Origin: Pseudomonas ekonensis
Lineage (GTDB): Bacteria > Pseudomonadota > Gammaproteobacteria > Pseudomonadales > Pseudomonadaceae
Length of the DNA stretch: 64,000 nucleotides
Direction of reading: 5' to 3'
NCBI RefSeq assembly: GCF_019145435.1
Contig: NZ_JAHSTS010000002.1
Coordinates: forward strand, 1,364,001-1,428,000
Positions 47,501-54,655 of this stretch are shown in pieces (the first letter of the stretch is position 1; every line of letters begins with the position of its first letter). The notes beneath the pieces were generated by a model. That model was given only the letters and a program-made list of their open reading frames with translations, was not told the origin of the DNA and did no database searches. The translations under genes and the position numbers were made by a program.

Positions 47501-47981
47501 CCAACGCGTTGCATCCAACGGCACTCCGCCTTACCGGTATTCTTCCTCTGCGCCTCAAATAGCAAGCGTAGACAGCACGAGCGGAAAGGTCTCGAGCCAA
47601 TCCAATGGCACTGCCACCATCACCGTTTCTGACTCGTCATCACAGTCCAAGTCATACTTAGTTCATGTTTCGAATGTCTATCTTGTTCTGGTCAACCGTG
47701 CCGCTCTTACAGCCGAGGAGGCAAATACGTGGCGAATATCCGTGGGAGGTTTGTTTCTGGAGGATAACGACCATAACTTTTTGAGCACAGCCTTCGTGCC
47801 ATCACCCACTTCTCCCGAATACATCAAGTACCACACGGGTCGTAGAAACAATGACTACCCCCAATTTCCGAATCATCCCCTCATATTTATCGAGCAAATT
47901 AGCTTCGGAAACTTTAATCAAGGCGTCGAACCTTTTGTTCAAAACCCAAGACTCCCTGCAGTCTGCAGAAAGCTGACATGA
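44502..47981 (+). CDS. Large tandem Ig-like repeat protein with Big_2 domain and variable C-terminus
   Basis: A 1159-residue protein. From about residue 40 to 965 it is a series of related domains of roughly 130 residues, each ending in a beta-strand of the form LSYTVTR, FSYRVER, LSYNLLQ, ASYNIKR or VTYTIKR; a bacterial Ig-like domain with SSSAPQIASVDSTSGKVSS (Big_2 type) lies at about 1020-1065. No signal peptide or membrane anchor is visible, so the export route is unclear. The last ~190 residues are encoded by distinctly AT-richer DNA and resemble nothing I know. The start at 44502 has CGGAG eight bases upstream; ATG 44466 is an alternative. Adhesion or toxin-delivery roles are possible but unproven. 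Confidence 0.75.
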   Translation: MLIQPLRTVAPLALREPEIPGRTEPPLPDGSWGINRAAALDNFPGKGLKVHIPEWANMSRGDKVDLLFDNGKVDQHTLTQDSEVNERVTLWVAPGRITSGAHTLSYTVTRLSQAPEPFAPPVQLYVKLELPGGQDLDPEDGAHSELFQYIDPALVADGIDKDTAALGVDIVIKAKPGRPAKPVYPNIAVGDVATLSWGGVLVRSAPVTQAQIDAPDANPLTVHVSQAAILEAGDSGPEGLAVTFTLHDRVNNAAEDWCRETRIVVDTGNSRLGAPIVKEAVNNTLDLDTLGDADATVQIVALAPDFKLGDVIIAVLKGTTLEGEAVAVEVRGQPLTNLPSIVELKMPNLKVRDLAKTQAIFSYRVERGGSPDLISKGRFVNIVGEPKRLAAPVAEDAQDGALDPDLPAVRVRIPYDPLIQEGMAIELKWLGTRPDTTTYDPVLEWYFPSKAEADDPAGFVVTVEGRHLKTLEGGTLDLSYNLLQDDGSGNIVSRSSLHAALLNVGEPQLELVKPTVLGEKDGALEPKDLAGGTSKVTCPNPVANPTKPQDVITWQLRDAAGSVIYEDSKTLNALSAGKNVDFALSAAFVQQHFEARRGETLTASYNIKRAETGKVSYSNPLEFVIGVALQLQPPRIQQAEADGQTLQPVKAKDTLTAVIPAEGLQPADLLSVTWQGAPGSHAEGTHTTEAKPISQSGYSIALPPTVLAFNLGKTVSVTYTIKRGDKVFVSPPLSLKVGTLPATALNSPIITDADASNVLDLAALGSKDVMIRAQDWALIAEGQQVWMSLHGRKSDGTAHDRVVWSGGASYVNATWFQQKYWNRSLANSYFKDLADGSQLTLKFKAALDKSNVAANAVVFAERVYTVKAVPLVVPEITSVKDPKDIEIPDGGVTFESSVTLTGTAAKGQKVEVFDGNISKGQATADPTSGVWTLTVSDLSLATHRFTAKALYGVGNQSNEWFILVKSELSIDISDMYLNGKNYIPTGLNWVRKADFPNTTAQRVASNGTPPYRYSSSAPQIASVDSTSGKVSSQSNGTATITVSDSSSQSKSYLVHVSNVYLVLVNRAALTAEEANTWRISVGGLFLEDNDHNFLSTAFVPSPTSPEYIKYHTGRRNNDYPQFPNHPLIFIEQISFGNFNQGVEPFVQNPRLPAVCRKLT

Positions 47982-47999
47982 CTCCTAAGGCAAAAAATG

Positions 48000-48028
48000 G
48001 GGACGGACTTATTTATCCGTCCCGTTTT
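48000..48028 (+). terminator. Rho-independent terminator of the Ig-like gene
   Basis: GGGACGGA (48000-48007), loop CTTATTTA, TCCGTCCC (48016-48023), then GTTTTC. It is 18 bases past the stop codon. The 150 bases beyond it are AT-rich with no gene seen. Confidence 0.9.
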
Positions 48029-48209
48029 CATTAGCTGCTCTCACAATTGTTTTCTATTCAGAAAATACCGTTTAAACACGTTTAGAAAAATCTCCACACA
48101 CCCACCCCACCTTGCGCCATTGCCTACAGCTACGCCAGAATCCGCCGGCTTGTGCGCCTTGGGGGCGGGTTCTATCGTTTGGCGGTCGCTGACGAATCAG
48201 TGATCGGGT

Positions 48210-48392
48210 TTAGCGATCCGACTCCCCACAGACGCAACAATGCCCTGTCTCATTTGCAGTCAACTACCTGCATTTGCGTAATGGTGGCTGTGCGCGGGAG
48301 ACCTTCGGGTCTACCCGGGGTTTCTGTGACCCGGATCGCTAACCTGCGTACAGCCGCCACCTTTACTTGTTTAGCGATGGGTTGTGGCGGCT
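48210..48392 (+). ncRNA. Structured leader element upstream of the DUF6124 gene
   Basis: Strong self-complementarity: TTAGCGATCCG (48210-48220) pairs exactly with CGGATCGCTAA (48332-48342). A C(UUCG)G-capped hairpin (AGACC/GGTCT, 48299-48312, extended by GGG/CCC) lies inside. AGCCGCCAC (48352-48360) can pair with GTGGCTG at 48284-48290 region or, as a perfect 9-bp stem, with GTGGCGGCT (48384-48392). The loop of that last stem holds TTAGCGAT (48371-48378), which can also pair with ATCGCTAA (48335-48342), making a pseudoknot. It ends 23 bases before the DUF6124 start. I recall similar sequences before such genes in Pseudomonas; no function is known to me. Confidence 0.6.
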
Positions 48393-48415
48393 CAATCAAT
48401 CACGGAGCACTTGCC

Positions 48416-48787
48416 ATGTTCAAACCCACCCCCAACCCACCCGAATCCGACCCCACCTCCCCCTACGAATCACCCGACTCGCGCAAGCTCAACGAAGCCG
48501 CCGAGCGCGCCCTCGACCATTACCTCAACCCGACTTTCGTCCCGGAGCCTGCGCTCAAAATCAGCAAGCTCTACGCCATTGCCCCCGCCGCCGACAACGA
48601 AGAACTGCTGGCCGACGCCTGCGAGACCCTGACCTCGGCCAAGGTCATGGCCAACAACTTTGCGGGATTGCTGGACGGCCAACACCGACACACGGCGCAA
48701 GGCATCGCGCAGCTGATCATGCTCGGCGAGCTGGCGGTGAACCGGGTGCTGGACAGCCTGGAGCTGAAGGCCGACGCCACCCTTTAA
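48416..48787 (+). CDS. DUF6124 family protein
   Basis: A 123-residue protein with a Pro-rich start (MFKPTPNPPESDPTSPYESP) and a helical body (LNEAAERALDHYLNP, then ACETLTSAKVMANNFAGLLDG, then LIMLGELAVNRVLDSLEL), the pattern of the Pseudomonas DUF6124/DUF3077-like families. Function unknown. The start follows GGAG by eight bases and lies just after the structured leader at 48210-48392. Confidence 0.85.
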   Translation: MFKPTPNPPESDPTSPYESPDSRKLNEAAERALDHYLNPTFVPEPALKISKLYAIAPAADNEELLADACETLTSAKVMANNFAGLLDGQHRHTAQGIAQLIMLGELAVNRVLDSLELKADATL

Positions 48788-48801
48788 CCCAACGCAAAAT
48801 C

Positions 48802-48893
48802 CTGTAGGAGCCAGCCTGCTGGCGATAGCGGTGGGTCAGTCACATGTGATGCCGGCTGACACGCCGCCATCGCCAGCAGGCTGGCTCCTACAG
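48802..48893. repeat. Perfect REP inverted pair, 25-bp arms
   Basis: CTGTAGGAGCCAGCCTGCTG... (48802-48826) and its exact reverse complement (48869-48893) enclose 42 bases. It is the GCCAGCCTGCTGGCGAT subtype. It lies 15 bases after the DUF6124 stop and may end that transcript. Confidence 0.92.
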
Positions 48894-49034
48894 AGAACCG
48901 GTCTTGCCACCGCTGGTCGTCTTCAAAAAAAATTTTGACCGATCGCCTTTCACGACATTGCCTGCCGGGCTGATACCACTCGCCACCCCAAGCACGGCCG
49001 CAGACGGCGATTTTTTACGCGGGCAAGCCCACCG

Positions 49035-49128
49035 CTAATACCACTTGAAACCACCCCGCCTAAACACCCCGAATCCACTGGCTTCATGGCCGAGCCGGTG
49101 CGTTGACATGGTATTCAAGTGGTATTAG
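49035..49128 (+). promoter_or_regulatory. NagR operator pair and nag promoter
   Basis: CTAATACCACTTGAA (49035-49049) and its exact reverse complement TTCAAGTGGTATTAG (49114-49128) lie 64 bases apart, and a partial copy TGATACCACT is at 48971-48980. TGGTATT recurs at 49109-49115 and 49120-49126, 11 bases apart (one helical turn). The TTGACA at 49103-49108 with a 17-base spacer to TAGTTT (49126-49131) is the likely promoter, so the operator covers it. The TGGT-containing form fits GntR/HutC (NagR/NagQ) sites. Confidence 0.75.
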
Positions 49129-49183
49129 TTTTCGCCCCACAAGCGCACCACAACAACCCTAACCCGCGCCGGAAACCACCGCC

Positions 49184-49915
49184 ATGAACGACCTCCACGC
49201 CCTGCGCCCCGACGAGGCCCAGCCGACGCCGCTGTACCTGCAACTGGCGCGCAACCTGGAAGCGGCGATCCATGCCGGCCAGTGGAAAGCCGAGCAGGCG
49301 ATGCCGTCGGAGCGCAACCTCAGCGAGTCCTTGGGGATTTCCCGGGTGACCGCGCGCAAGGCCCTGGAAGTCCTGCTCGACCAAGGGCTGATCCGCCGGC
49401 TGCAAGGCTCCGGCACCTTCATCACCCCACGCCTCGAACAACCCCTGTCGCGCCTGTCGGGCTTCAGCGAGATGCTGCGGCTCAAGGGTTTCGTGCCCAG
49501 CTCGCACTGGCTGGAACGGGACATCACCCTGCCGACCCACGAGGAGCTGATCCGCCTGGGCCTGTCGCCCAACGACAAGGTGGCGCGGCTCAAGCGCCTG
49601 CGCAAAGCCGACGACACGGTGATGGCCATCGAGATGAGCACCCTGCCCGCCTCGATCATGCCCAAGCCCCAGGCCGTGGGCGATTCGCTCTACGAATACC
49701 TCGACGGCATCGGCAAGCCGATTGTCCGCGCGTTGCAGCACATCCAGGCGATCAACGCCTCGGACGAATTCGCCGCGCTGGTGGGCATCGCCCCCGGCAC
49801 CGCCATGCTGCTGATGACCCGGGTCGGCTACCTCGAAGACAACACGCCCATCGAAGTCACCGACACCTATTGCCGCAACGACTACTACGACTTTGTTGCA
49901 GAGCTTCGTAGATAG
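49184..49915 (+). CDS. nagR: GntR/HutC-family repressor of GlcNAc use (NagR/NagQ)
   Basis: A 243-residue regulator: N-terminal winged helix-turn-helix (about 10-80) with PLYLQLARNLEAAI, MPSERNLSESLGISRVTARKAL and LIRRLQGSGTFI, and a UTRA effector domain (about 95-240). HutC-type NagR proteins release DNA on binding GlcNAc-6-phosphate or glucosamine-6-phosphate. It is the first gene of the nag operon and probably controls its own promoter through the sites at 49035-49128. Confidence 0.92.
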   Translation: MNDLHALRPDEAQPTPLYLQLARNLEAAIHAGQWKAEQAMPSERNLSESLGISRVTARKALEVLLDQGLIRRLQGSGTFITPRLEQPLSRLSGFSEMLRLKGFVPSSHWLERDITLPTHEELIRLGLSPNDKVARLKRLRKADDTVMAIEMSTLPASIMPKPQAVGDSLYEYLDGIGKPIVRALQHIQAINASDEFAALVGIAPGTAMLLMTRVGYLEDNTPIEVTDTYCRNDYYDFVAELRR

Positions 49916-49970
49916 AGCGCTCAGACGATAAAAAGCTGCGCCGTCAGGCAGCCGAACGAGAGACCCGAAC

Positions 49971-51077
49971 ATGTCCGAAGACAACATCCTCACCGCCCAC
50001 GGCTGGATCCGCGGCCGGCTGATCCACGCACACGGCAAGGTCGTGTCCATCGAGGGCGTGCCCTGCGATCCGGCCGACAACGACCTGCCCTACCTGCTGC
50101 CGGGCTTCATCGACCTGCATGTCCACGGCGGCGGCGGCAAGGACATCATGGAAGGCGCCGTGGCCTTCGAGACCATCACCAAGACCCACGTGCGCTTCGG
50201 CACCACGTCGCTGCTGGCCACCACGATGACCGCACCGAGCGCCGAGATCGCCAGCGTCCTCAAGGCACTCGGCACGTTCTGCGAGCAGCGTCCCCAAGGC
50301 GCCGCCCGGGTGCTCGGCGTGCACCTGGAAGGCCCGTACATCAATCCCGGCAAACTCGGCGCCCAGCCGAACTTCGCGCACACCGCGCTGATGGCCGAGG
50401 TCGAGCAATACCTGGCGCTGGCGCCGATCCGGGTGATCACCATCGCCCCGGAAATCGCCGGGCACGATGCGCTGATCCGCGCCTTGAGCGCCCGGGGCGT
50501 GCGCCTGCAGATCGGCCATACCCTGGGCAGCTACGAGGAAGGCGTGGCGGCGCTGGAGGCCGGCGCCACCAGTTTCACCCACCTGTACAACGCCATGAGC
50601 CCGCTGCATCACCGCGAACCGGGCATCGTCGGCGCGGCGCTGGCCCATGCGAAGTTCGCCGAACTGATCCCGGATCTGCTGCACGTGCACCCCGGCGCGA
50701 TCCGCGTGGCCTTGCGTTCGATCCCGTGCCTGTACTGCGTCACCGATTCCACCGCCGCCGCCGGCATGCCCGACGGCGAGTACAAGCTGGGCAGCCACAC
50801 CGTGACCAAATGCCTGGGCGGCGTGCGCCTGCCGGACGGCACTCTGGCCGGCAGCACCTTGACCATGGATCAGGCCCTGCGCAACCTGGTGAAGATCGGC
50901 CTGCCGATCGCCGAGGCCTCGCAGCGCCTGTCGCAATTTCCCGCCGACTACCTCGGCATCACCGAACGCGGGCGCCTGCAACCGGGGGCCTGGGCCGACT
51001 GCGTGCGGCTGGACCGCTCGCTCACACTGACCGCCGTCATGGTCGAAGGAGAAGACATTGACTTCAAAAATGCTTGA
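49971..51077 (+). CDS. nagA: N-acetylglucosamine-6-phosphate deacetylase
   Basis: A 368-residue amidohydrolase that removes acetate from GlcNAc-6-P. Metal ligands and signature segments are visible: LLPGFIDLHVHGGGGKDIME, HLEGPYINPGKLGAQP, GHTLGSYEEG, THLYNAMSPLHHREPG and TDSTAAAGMPDGEYKLG. GAGAG lies a few bases upstream. It overlaps the following gene by 20 bases. Confidence 0.96.
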   Translation: MSEDNILTAHGWIRGRLIHAHGKVVSIEGVPCDPADNDLPYLLPGFIDLHVHGGGGKDIMEGAVAFETITKTHVRFGTTSLLATTMTAPSAEIASVLKALGTFCEQRPQGAARVLGVHLEGPYINPGKLGAQPNFAHTALMAEVEQYLALAPIRVITIAPEIAGHDALIRALSARGVRLQIGHTLGSYEEGVAALEAGATSFTHLYNAMSPLHHREPGIVGAALAHAKFAELIPDLLHVHPGAIRVALRSIPCLYCVTDSTAAAGMPDGEYKLGSHTVTKCLGGVRLPDGTLAGSTLTMDQALRNLVKIGLPIAEASQRLSQFPADYLGITERGRLQPGAWADCVRLDRSLTLTAVMVEGEDIDFKNA

Positions 51078-52080
51078 AGAGGCGCTGTCCTCGCATGAAG
51101 CCGTGCAGGCGCAACTCGATCAACTCGACGCAGCGATGTCCGAGATCGCCGGGCGCCTGCGCCGTCAGCCGCCGCAGGTGGCGATGACCGTGGCCCGCGG
51201 CAGTTCCGACCATGCGGCCAGCTACTTCGCCTACCTGACCATGCAGCAGTTGGGCATTCCGGTGGCCTCGCTGCCGATGTCGGTGGTGACCATGCAGCAG
51301 GCGCCGCTCAAGGTCAGCGGCCAGGTGGCGTTCGCCTTCTCGCAGTCGGGCCAGAGCCCGGACCTGGTCAACAGCCTGCGCCTGCTGCGCAAGCGCGGCG
51401 CCCTGAGCATCGCCATGGTCAACGCCGAAGCCTCGCCCCTGGAGGCTGCGTGCGAATTCAGCCTGCCATTGCTGGCGGGCACCGAAAGCAGCGTCGCCGC
51501 CACCAAGAGCTTCATCGCCACCCTCAGCGCCAGCGCCCGGCTGATCGGCCACTGGAAAGAGGATCCGGAACTGCTGGACGCCCACAACGCGCTGCCCGAC
51601 GGCCTGCGCGAGGCGGCGAAACAAGATTGGAGCGTGGCGGTCGACGCCCTGCGCGACTGCGAGCGCCTGATGGTGATCGGCCGTGGCGCCGGCTTCGCCA
51701 TCGCCCAGGAAGCTGCGCTGAAGTTCAAGGAAACCTCGGCGATCCAGGCCGAAGCCTTCAGCAGCGCCGAAGTGCGCCACGGCCCGATGGCCCTGATCGA
51801 CGAGAACTACCCGCTGCTGGTGTTCGCCCCGCGCGGCGCCGAGCAGGCCGGCCTGCTGAGCCTGGCCGCCGACATGCGCCAGCGCGGCGCCCGCGTGCTG
51901 CTGGCCGCACCGGACGACGTGCTCGAACGCGACCTGACCCTGACCCGCGCCGAACACCCGGCCCTGGACCCGATCCTGGCCATCCAGAGCTTCTACGTGA
52001 TGGCCGCCGGCCTGGCCGTGGCCCGGGGCATGGATCCGGACCAGCCGCGTCACCTGAGCAAAGTCACGCGCACTCACTGA
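51058..52080 (+). CDS. Glucosamine-6-phosphate deaminase, SIS type (NagB-II)
   Basis: A 340-residue double-SIS-domain protein of the NagB-II/AgaS type that converts glucosamine-6-P to fructose-6-P and ammonia, replacing the unrelated classical NagB. Segments TVARGSSDHAASYFAYL, FSQSGQSPDLVNSL, TESSVAATKSFIATLSA and FSSAEVRHGPMALID are typical. The start is TTG at 51058: AAGGAG lies six bases upstream, whereas ATG 51070 is 18 bases from it. Confidence 0.9.
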   Translation: MTSKMLEEALSSHEAVQAQLDQLDAAMSEIAGRLRRQPPQVAMTVARGSSDHAASYFAYLTMQQLGIPVASLPMSVVTMQQAPLKVSGQVAFAFSQSGQSPDLVNSLRLLRKRGALSIAMVNAEASPLEAACEFSLPLLAGTESSVAATKSFIATLSASARLIGHWKEDPELLDAHNALPDGLREAAKQDWSVAVDALRDCERLMVIGRGAGFAIAQEAALKFKETSAIQAEAFSSAEVRHGPMALIDENYPLLVFAPRGAEQAGLLSLAADMRQRGARVLLAAPDDVLERDLTLTRAEHPALDPILAIQSFYVMAAGLAVARGMDPDQPRHLSKVTRTH

Positions 52081-52115
52081 GCCCGAACCGAACGTTTTCC
52101 TGATGAGACCGAGCC

Positions 52116-54632
52116 ATGCACAACAACAATAAAGAGCTGACCTTAAGCGCCCCGCTCAGCGGCCCGGTGCTCACGCTCGCCAGAGTCCCGGACGCGGTGT
52201 TCGCCGGCGGCGCGATGGGCGACGGCATCGCCATCGACCCGTTGAACGACACCTTGCATTCACCCTGCGCAGGCGTGGTGATCCATGTTGCCCGCACCGG
52301 TCACGCGCTCACCGTGCGCGCCGACAACGGCGCCGAACTGCTGCTGCACCTGGGCCTGGACACGGTCGAGCTGCAAGGCGACGGTTTTTCGGTATTGGTC
52401 AAGGAAGGCGCCCGGGTCAGCAACGGCCAGCCGCTGCTGCGCTATGACGTGGACAAGGTCGGGCGCCGCTGCAAGAGCCTGGTGAGCCTGTTGATCCTGA
52501 CCAACGGCGAGGATTTCCAGGCCCGGCCGATCACCCTGAAGAACGTCAAGGTGGGCGAACCGCTGCTGCACATCATCGCCCGCACGCCTCAGGCGGCGAA
52601 CACCGAGGAGCGGGCAGGCCCCGAGGTGCGTGCGCAGGTGCGGGTCGCCCATCGCGGCGGCCTGCATGCGCGCCCGGCGGCGCTGGTGCGCCAGACCGCG
52701 CAAGGGTTCCAGAGCCGCTCGCAGCTGCACTTCGCCGGCAAGTCAGCGCCGTGCAACAGCCTCATCGGCCTGATGGGCCTGGCCGTCGGCGAACAGGATG
52801 ACGTGCAGGTGAGCTGTCAGGGACCGGACGCCGACGCGGCGCTGCAAGCCTTGATCGCCGCGCTGGCCACCGCCTTGCCGCAAGACCGACACGCCGCCGT
52901 GGCGCCGGCGAGCCACCCCGTGCCCAAGCGCCCGGCCGAAGCCGGCGTGCTGCAAGGCGTGTGCGCCGCACCGGGGCTGGTCGACGGGCCGCTGTTCAAA
53001 CTCAATGCCATCAGCCTGCCGCCCGACGCCGGCGGCCATGATCCCGCCGGCCAACGGCAAGCCTTCGATGCAGCGCTGAACGAGGTGCGCCGGGAAATCG
53101 ACGGCACCCTCGCCCAGGCGAAAAGGCTCGGGAACACCGACGAGGAAGCGATCTTCGCCGCCCACCTGGCGCTGCTGGAGGATCCGGCCCTGCTCGACGC
53201 CGCCGCGCAGGCCATCGACGGGGGCAACGCCGCGACCCACGCGTGGAGCCAGTCCATCGACGCCCAATGCCAGGTGCTGCAACAGACCGGCAGCGCGCTG
53301 CTGGCCGAACGCGCCAACGACCTGCGCGACCTCCGGCAACGGGTGCTGCGCGCCCTGCTCGGCGAAACGTGGCACTACGATGTGCCCGCCGGCGCCATCG
53401 TCGCCGCCCATGAACTGACCCCCTCCGATCTGCTGCAACTGAGCGGCCAAGGCGTGGCCGGGCTGTGCATGGCCGAAGGCGGCGCCACTTCCCACGTGGC
53501 GATCCTTGCCCGGGGCAAAGGCCTGCCCTGCCTCGTCGCCCTGGGCGCTGCGCTGCTGGATCAGGAGCAAGGCCAAGCGGTGGTGCTGGATGCCGACGGC
53601 GGCCGTCTGGAACTGATGCCGGGCGCCGAGCGTCTGGCGCAAGTCGGGCAGATCCGCCAGGAGCGCCAAGAGCGCCGTGCCGCCCAACAGCTGCGCGCCC
53701 ACCAACCCGCCGCGACCCTCGACGGCGTGTCCATCGACGTGGCGGCCAATGTCGCCTCCAGCGCCGAAGCGGCGGACGCCCTGGCCAACGGCGCCGACGG
53801 CGTCGGCCTGCTGCGCACCGAGTTCCTGTTCGTCGACCGCCACACCGCGCCGACCGAAGAAGAACAGCGCGCCGCCTGTCAAGCCGTGCTCGACGCCATG
53901 GGCGACAAGCCGGTGATCATCCGCACCATCGACGTCGGCGGCGACAAGCAACTCGATTACCTGCCGCTGCCGCCTGAAGCCAACCCGGTGCTCGGCCTGC
54001 GCGGCATCCGCCTGTCCCAGGCACGGCCGGAAATCCTCGACCAGCAATTGCGCGCCCTGCTGCAGACCCGCCCGCTGGAGCGCTGCCGGATCCTGTTGCC
54101 GATGGTCACCGAGGTCGACGAGTTGCTGCACATCCGCCGGCGCGTCGATGCCCTGTGCGGCGAACTGGGCATCGAACGGCGCCCGGAGATCGGCGTGATG
54201 ATCGAAGTCCCCGCCGCCGCGCTGCAAGCGGAACAACTGGCCGAGCACGCGGATTTCCTCTCCATCGGCACCAACGACCTGTCGCAGTACACCCTGGCCA
54301 TGGACCGCGACCACGCGGGCCTGGCCGCACGGGTCGATGCGCTGCACCCGGCGCTGCTGCGGCTGATCGCCATGACCTGCGCAGGCGCGGCGGTGCACGA
54401 GCGCTGGGTCGGGGTCTGCGGCGCGCTGGCGTCGGATCCGCTGGCGACGCCGGTGCTGGTCGGGCTGGGCGTGCGCGAGCTGTCGGTGAGCCCGGTGCAG
54501 ATCGGCGAGATCAAGGACCGCGTGCGCCAGGTGCACGAAACCGAATGCCGACGCCTCGCGCATGGCCTGCTCAAGCTGAGCAGCGCCGCCGCGGTGCGCC
54601 ATGCCTGTCATCAACATTGGCCGCTGCGCTGA
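52116..54632 (+). CDS. nagF: Fused PTS protein EIIA(Glc)-HPr-EI (NagF)
   Basis: An 838-residue multiphosphoryl-transfer protein. Domain order: EIIA of the Crr type (about 1-155, active H78 in LLLHLGLDTVEL with H63), HPr (about 172-255, phosphorylated H184 in GGLHARPAALV) and enzyme I (about 280-830, active H460 in GGATSHVAILARG, PEP-site loop near GVCGALASDPLA). It passes phosphate from PEP to the GlcNAc permease NagE in one polypeptide. It belongs to the nag operon. Confidence 0.95.
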   Translation: MHNNNKELTLSAPLSGPVLTLARVPDAVFAGGAMGDGIAIDPLNDTLHSPCAGVVIHVARTGHALTVRADNGAELLLHLGLDTVELQGDGFSVLVKEGARVSNGQPLLRYDVDKVGRRCKSLVSLLILTNGEDFQARPITLKNVKVGEPLLHIIARTPQAANTEERAGPEVRAQVRVAHRGGLHARPAALVRQTAQGFQSRSQLHFAGKSAPCNSLIGLMGLAVGEQDDVQVSCQGPDADAALQALIAALATALPQDRHAAVAPASHPVPKRPAEAGVLQGVCAAPGLVDGPLFKLNAISLPPDAGGHDPAGQRQAFDAALNEVRREIDGTLAQAKRLGNTDEEAIFAAHLALLEDPALLDAAAQAIDGGNAATHAWSQSIDAQCQVLQQTGSALLAERANDLRDLRQRVLRALLGETWHYDVPAGAIVAAHELTPSDLLQLSGQGVAGLCMAEGGATSHVAILARGKGLPCLVALGAALLDQEQGQAVVLDADGGRLELMPGAERLAQVGQIRQERQERRAAQQLRAHQPAATLDGVSIDVAANVASSAEAADALANGADGVGLLRTEFLFVDRHTAPTEEEQRAACQAVLDAMGDKPVIIRTIDVGGDKQLDYLPLPPEANPVLGLRGIRLSQARPEILDQQLRALLQTRPLERCRILLPMVTEVDELLHIRRRVDALCGELGIERRPEIGVMIEVPAAALQAEQLAEHADFLSIGTNDLSQYTLAMDRDHAGLAARVDALHPALLRLIAMTCAGAAVHERWVGVCGALASDPLATPVLVGLGVRELSVSPVQIGEIKDRVRQVHETECRRLAHGLLKLSSAAAVRHACHQHWPLR

Positions 54633-54655
54633 CAACAACAAAAAGGACAAACGCC

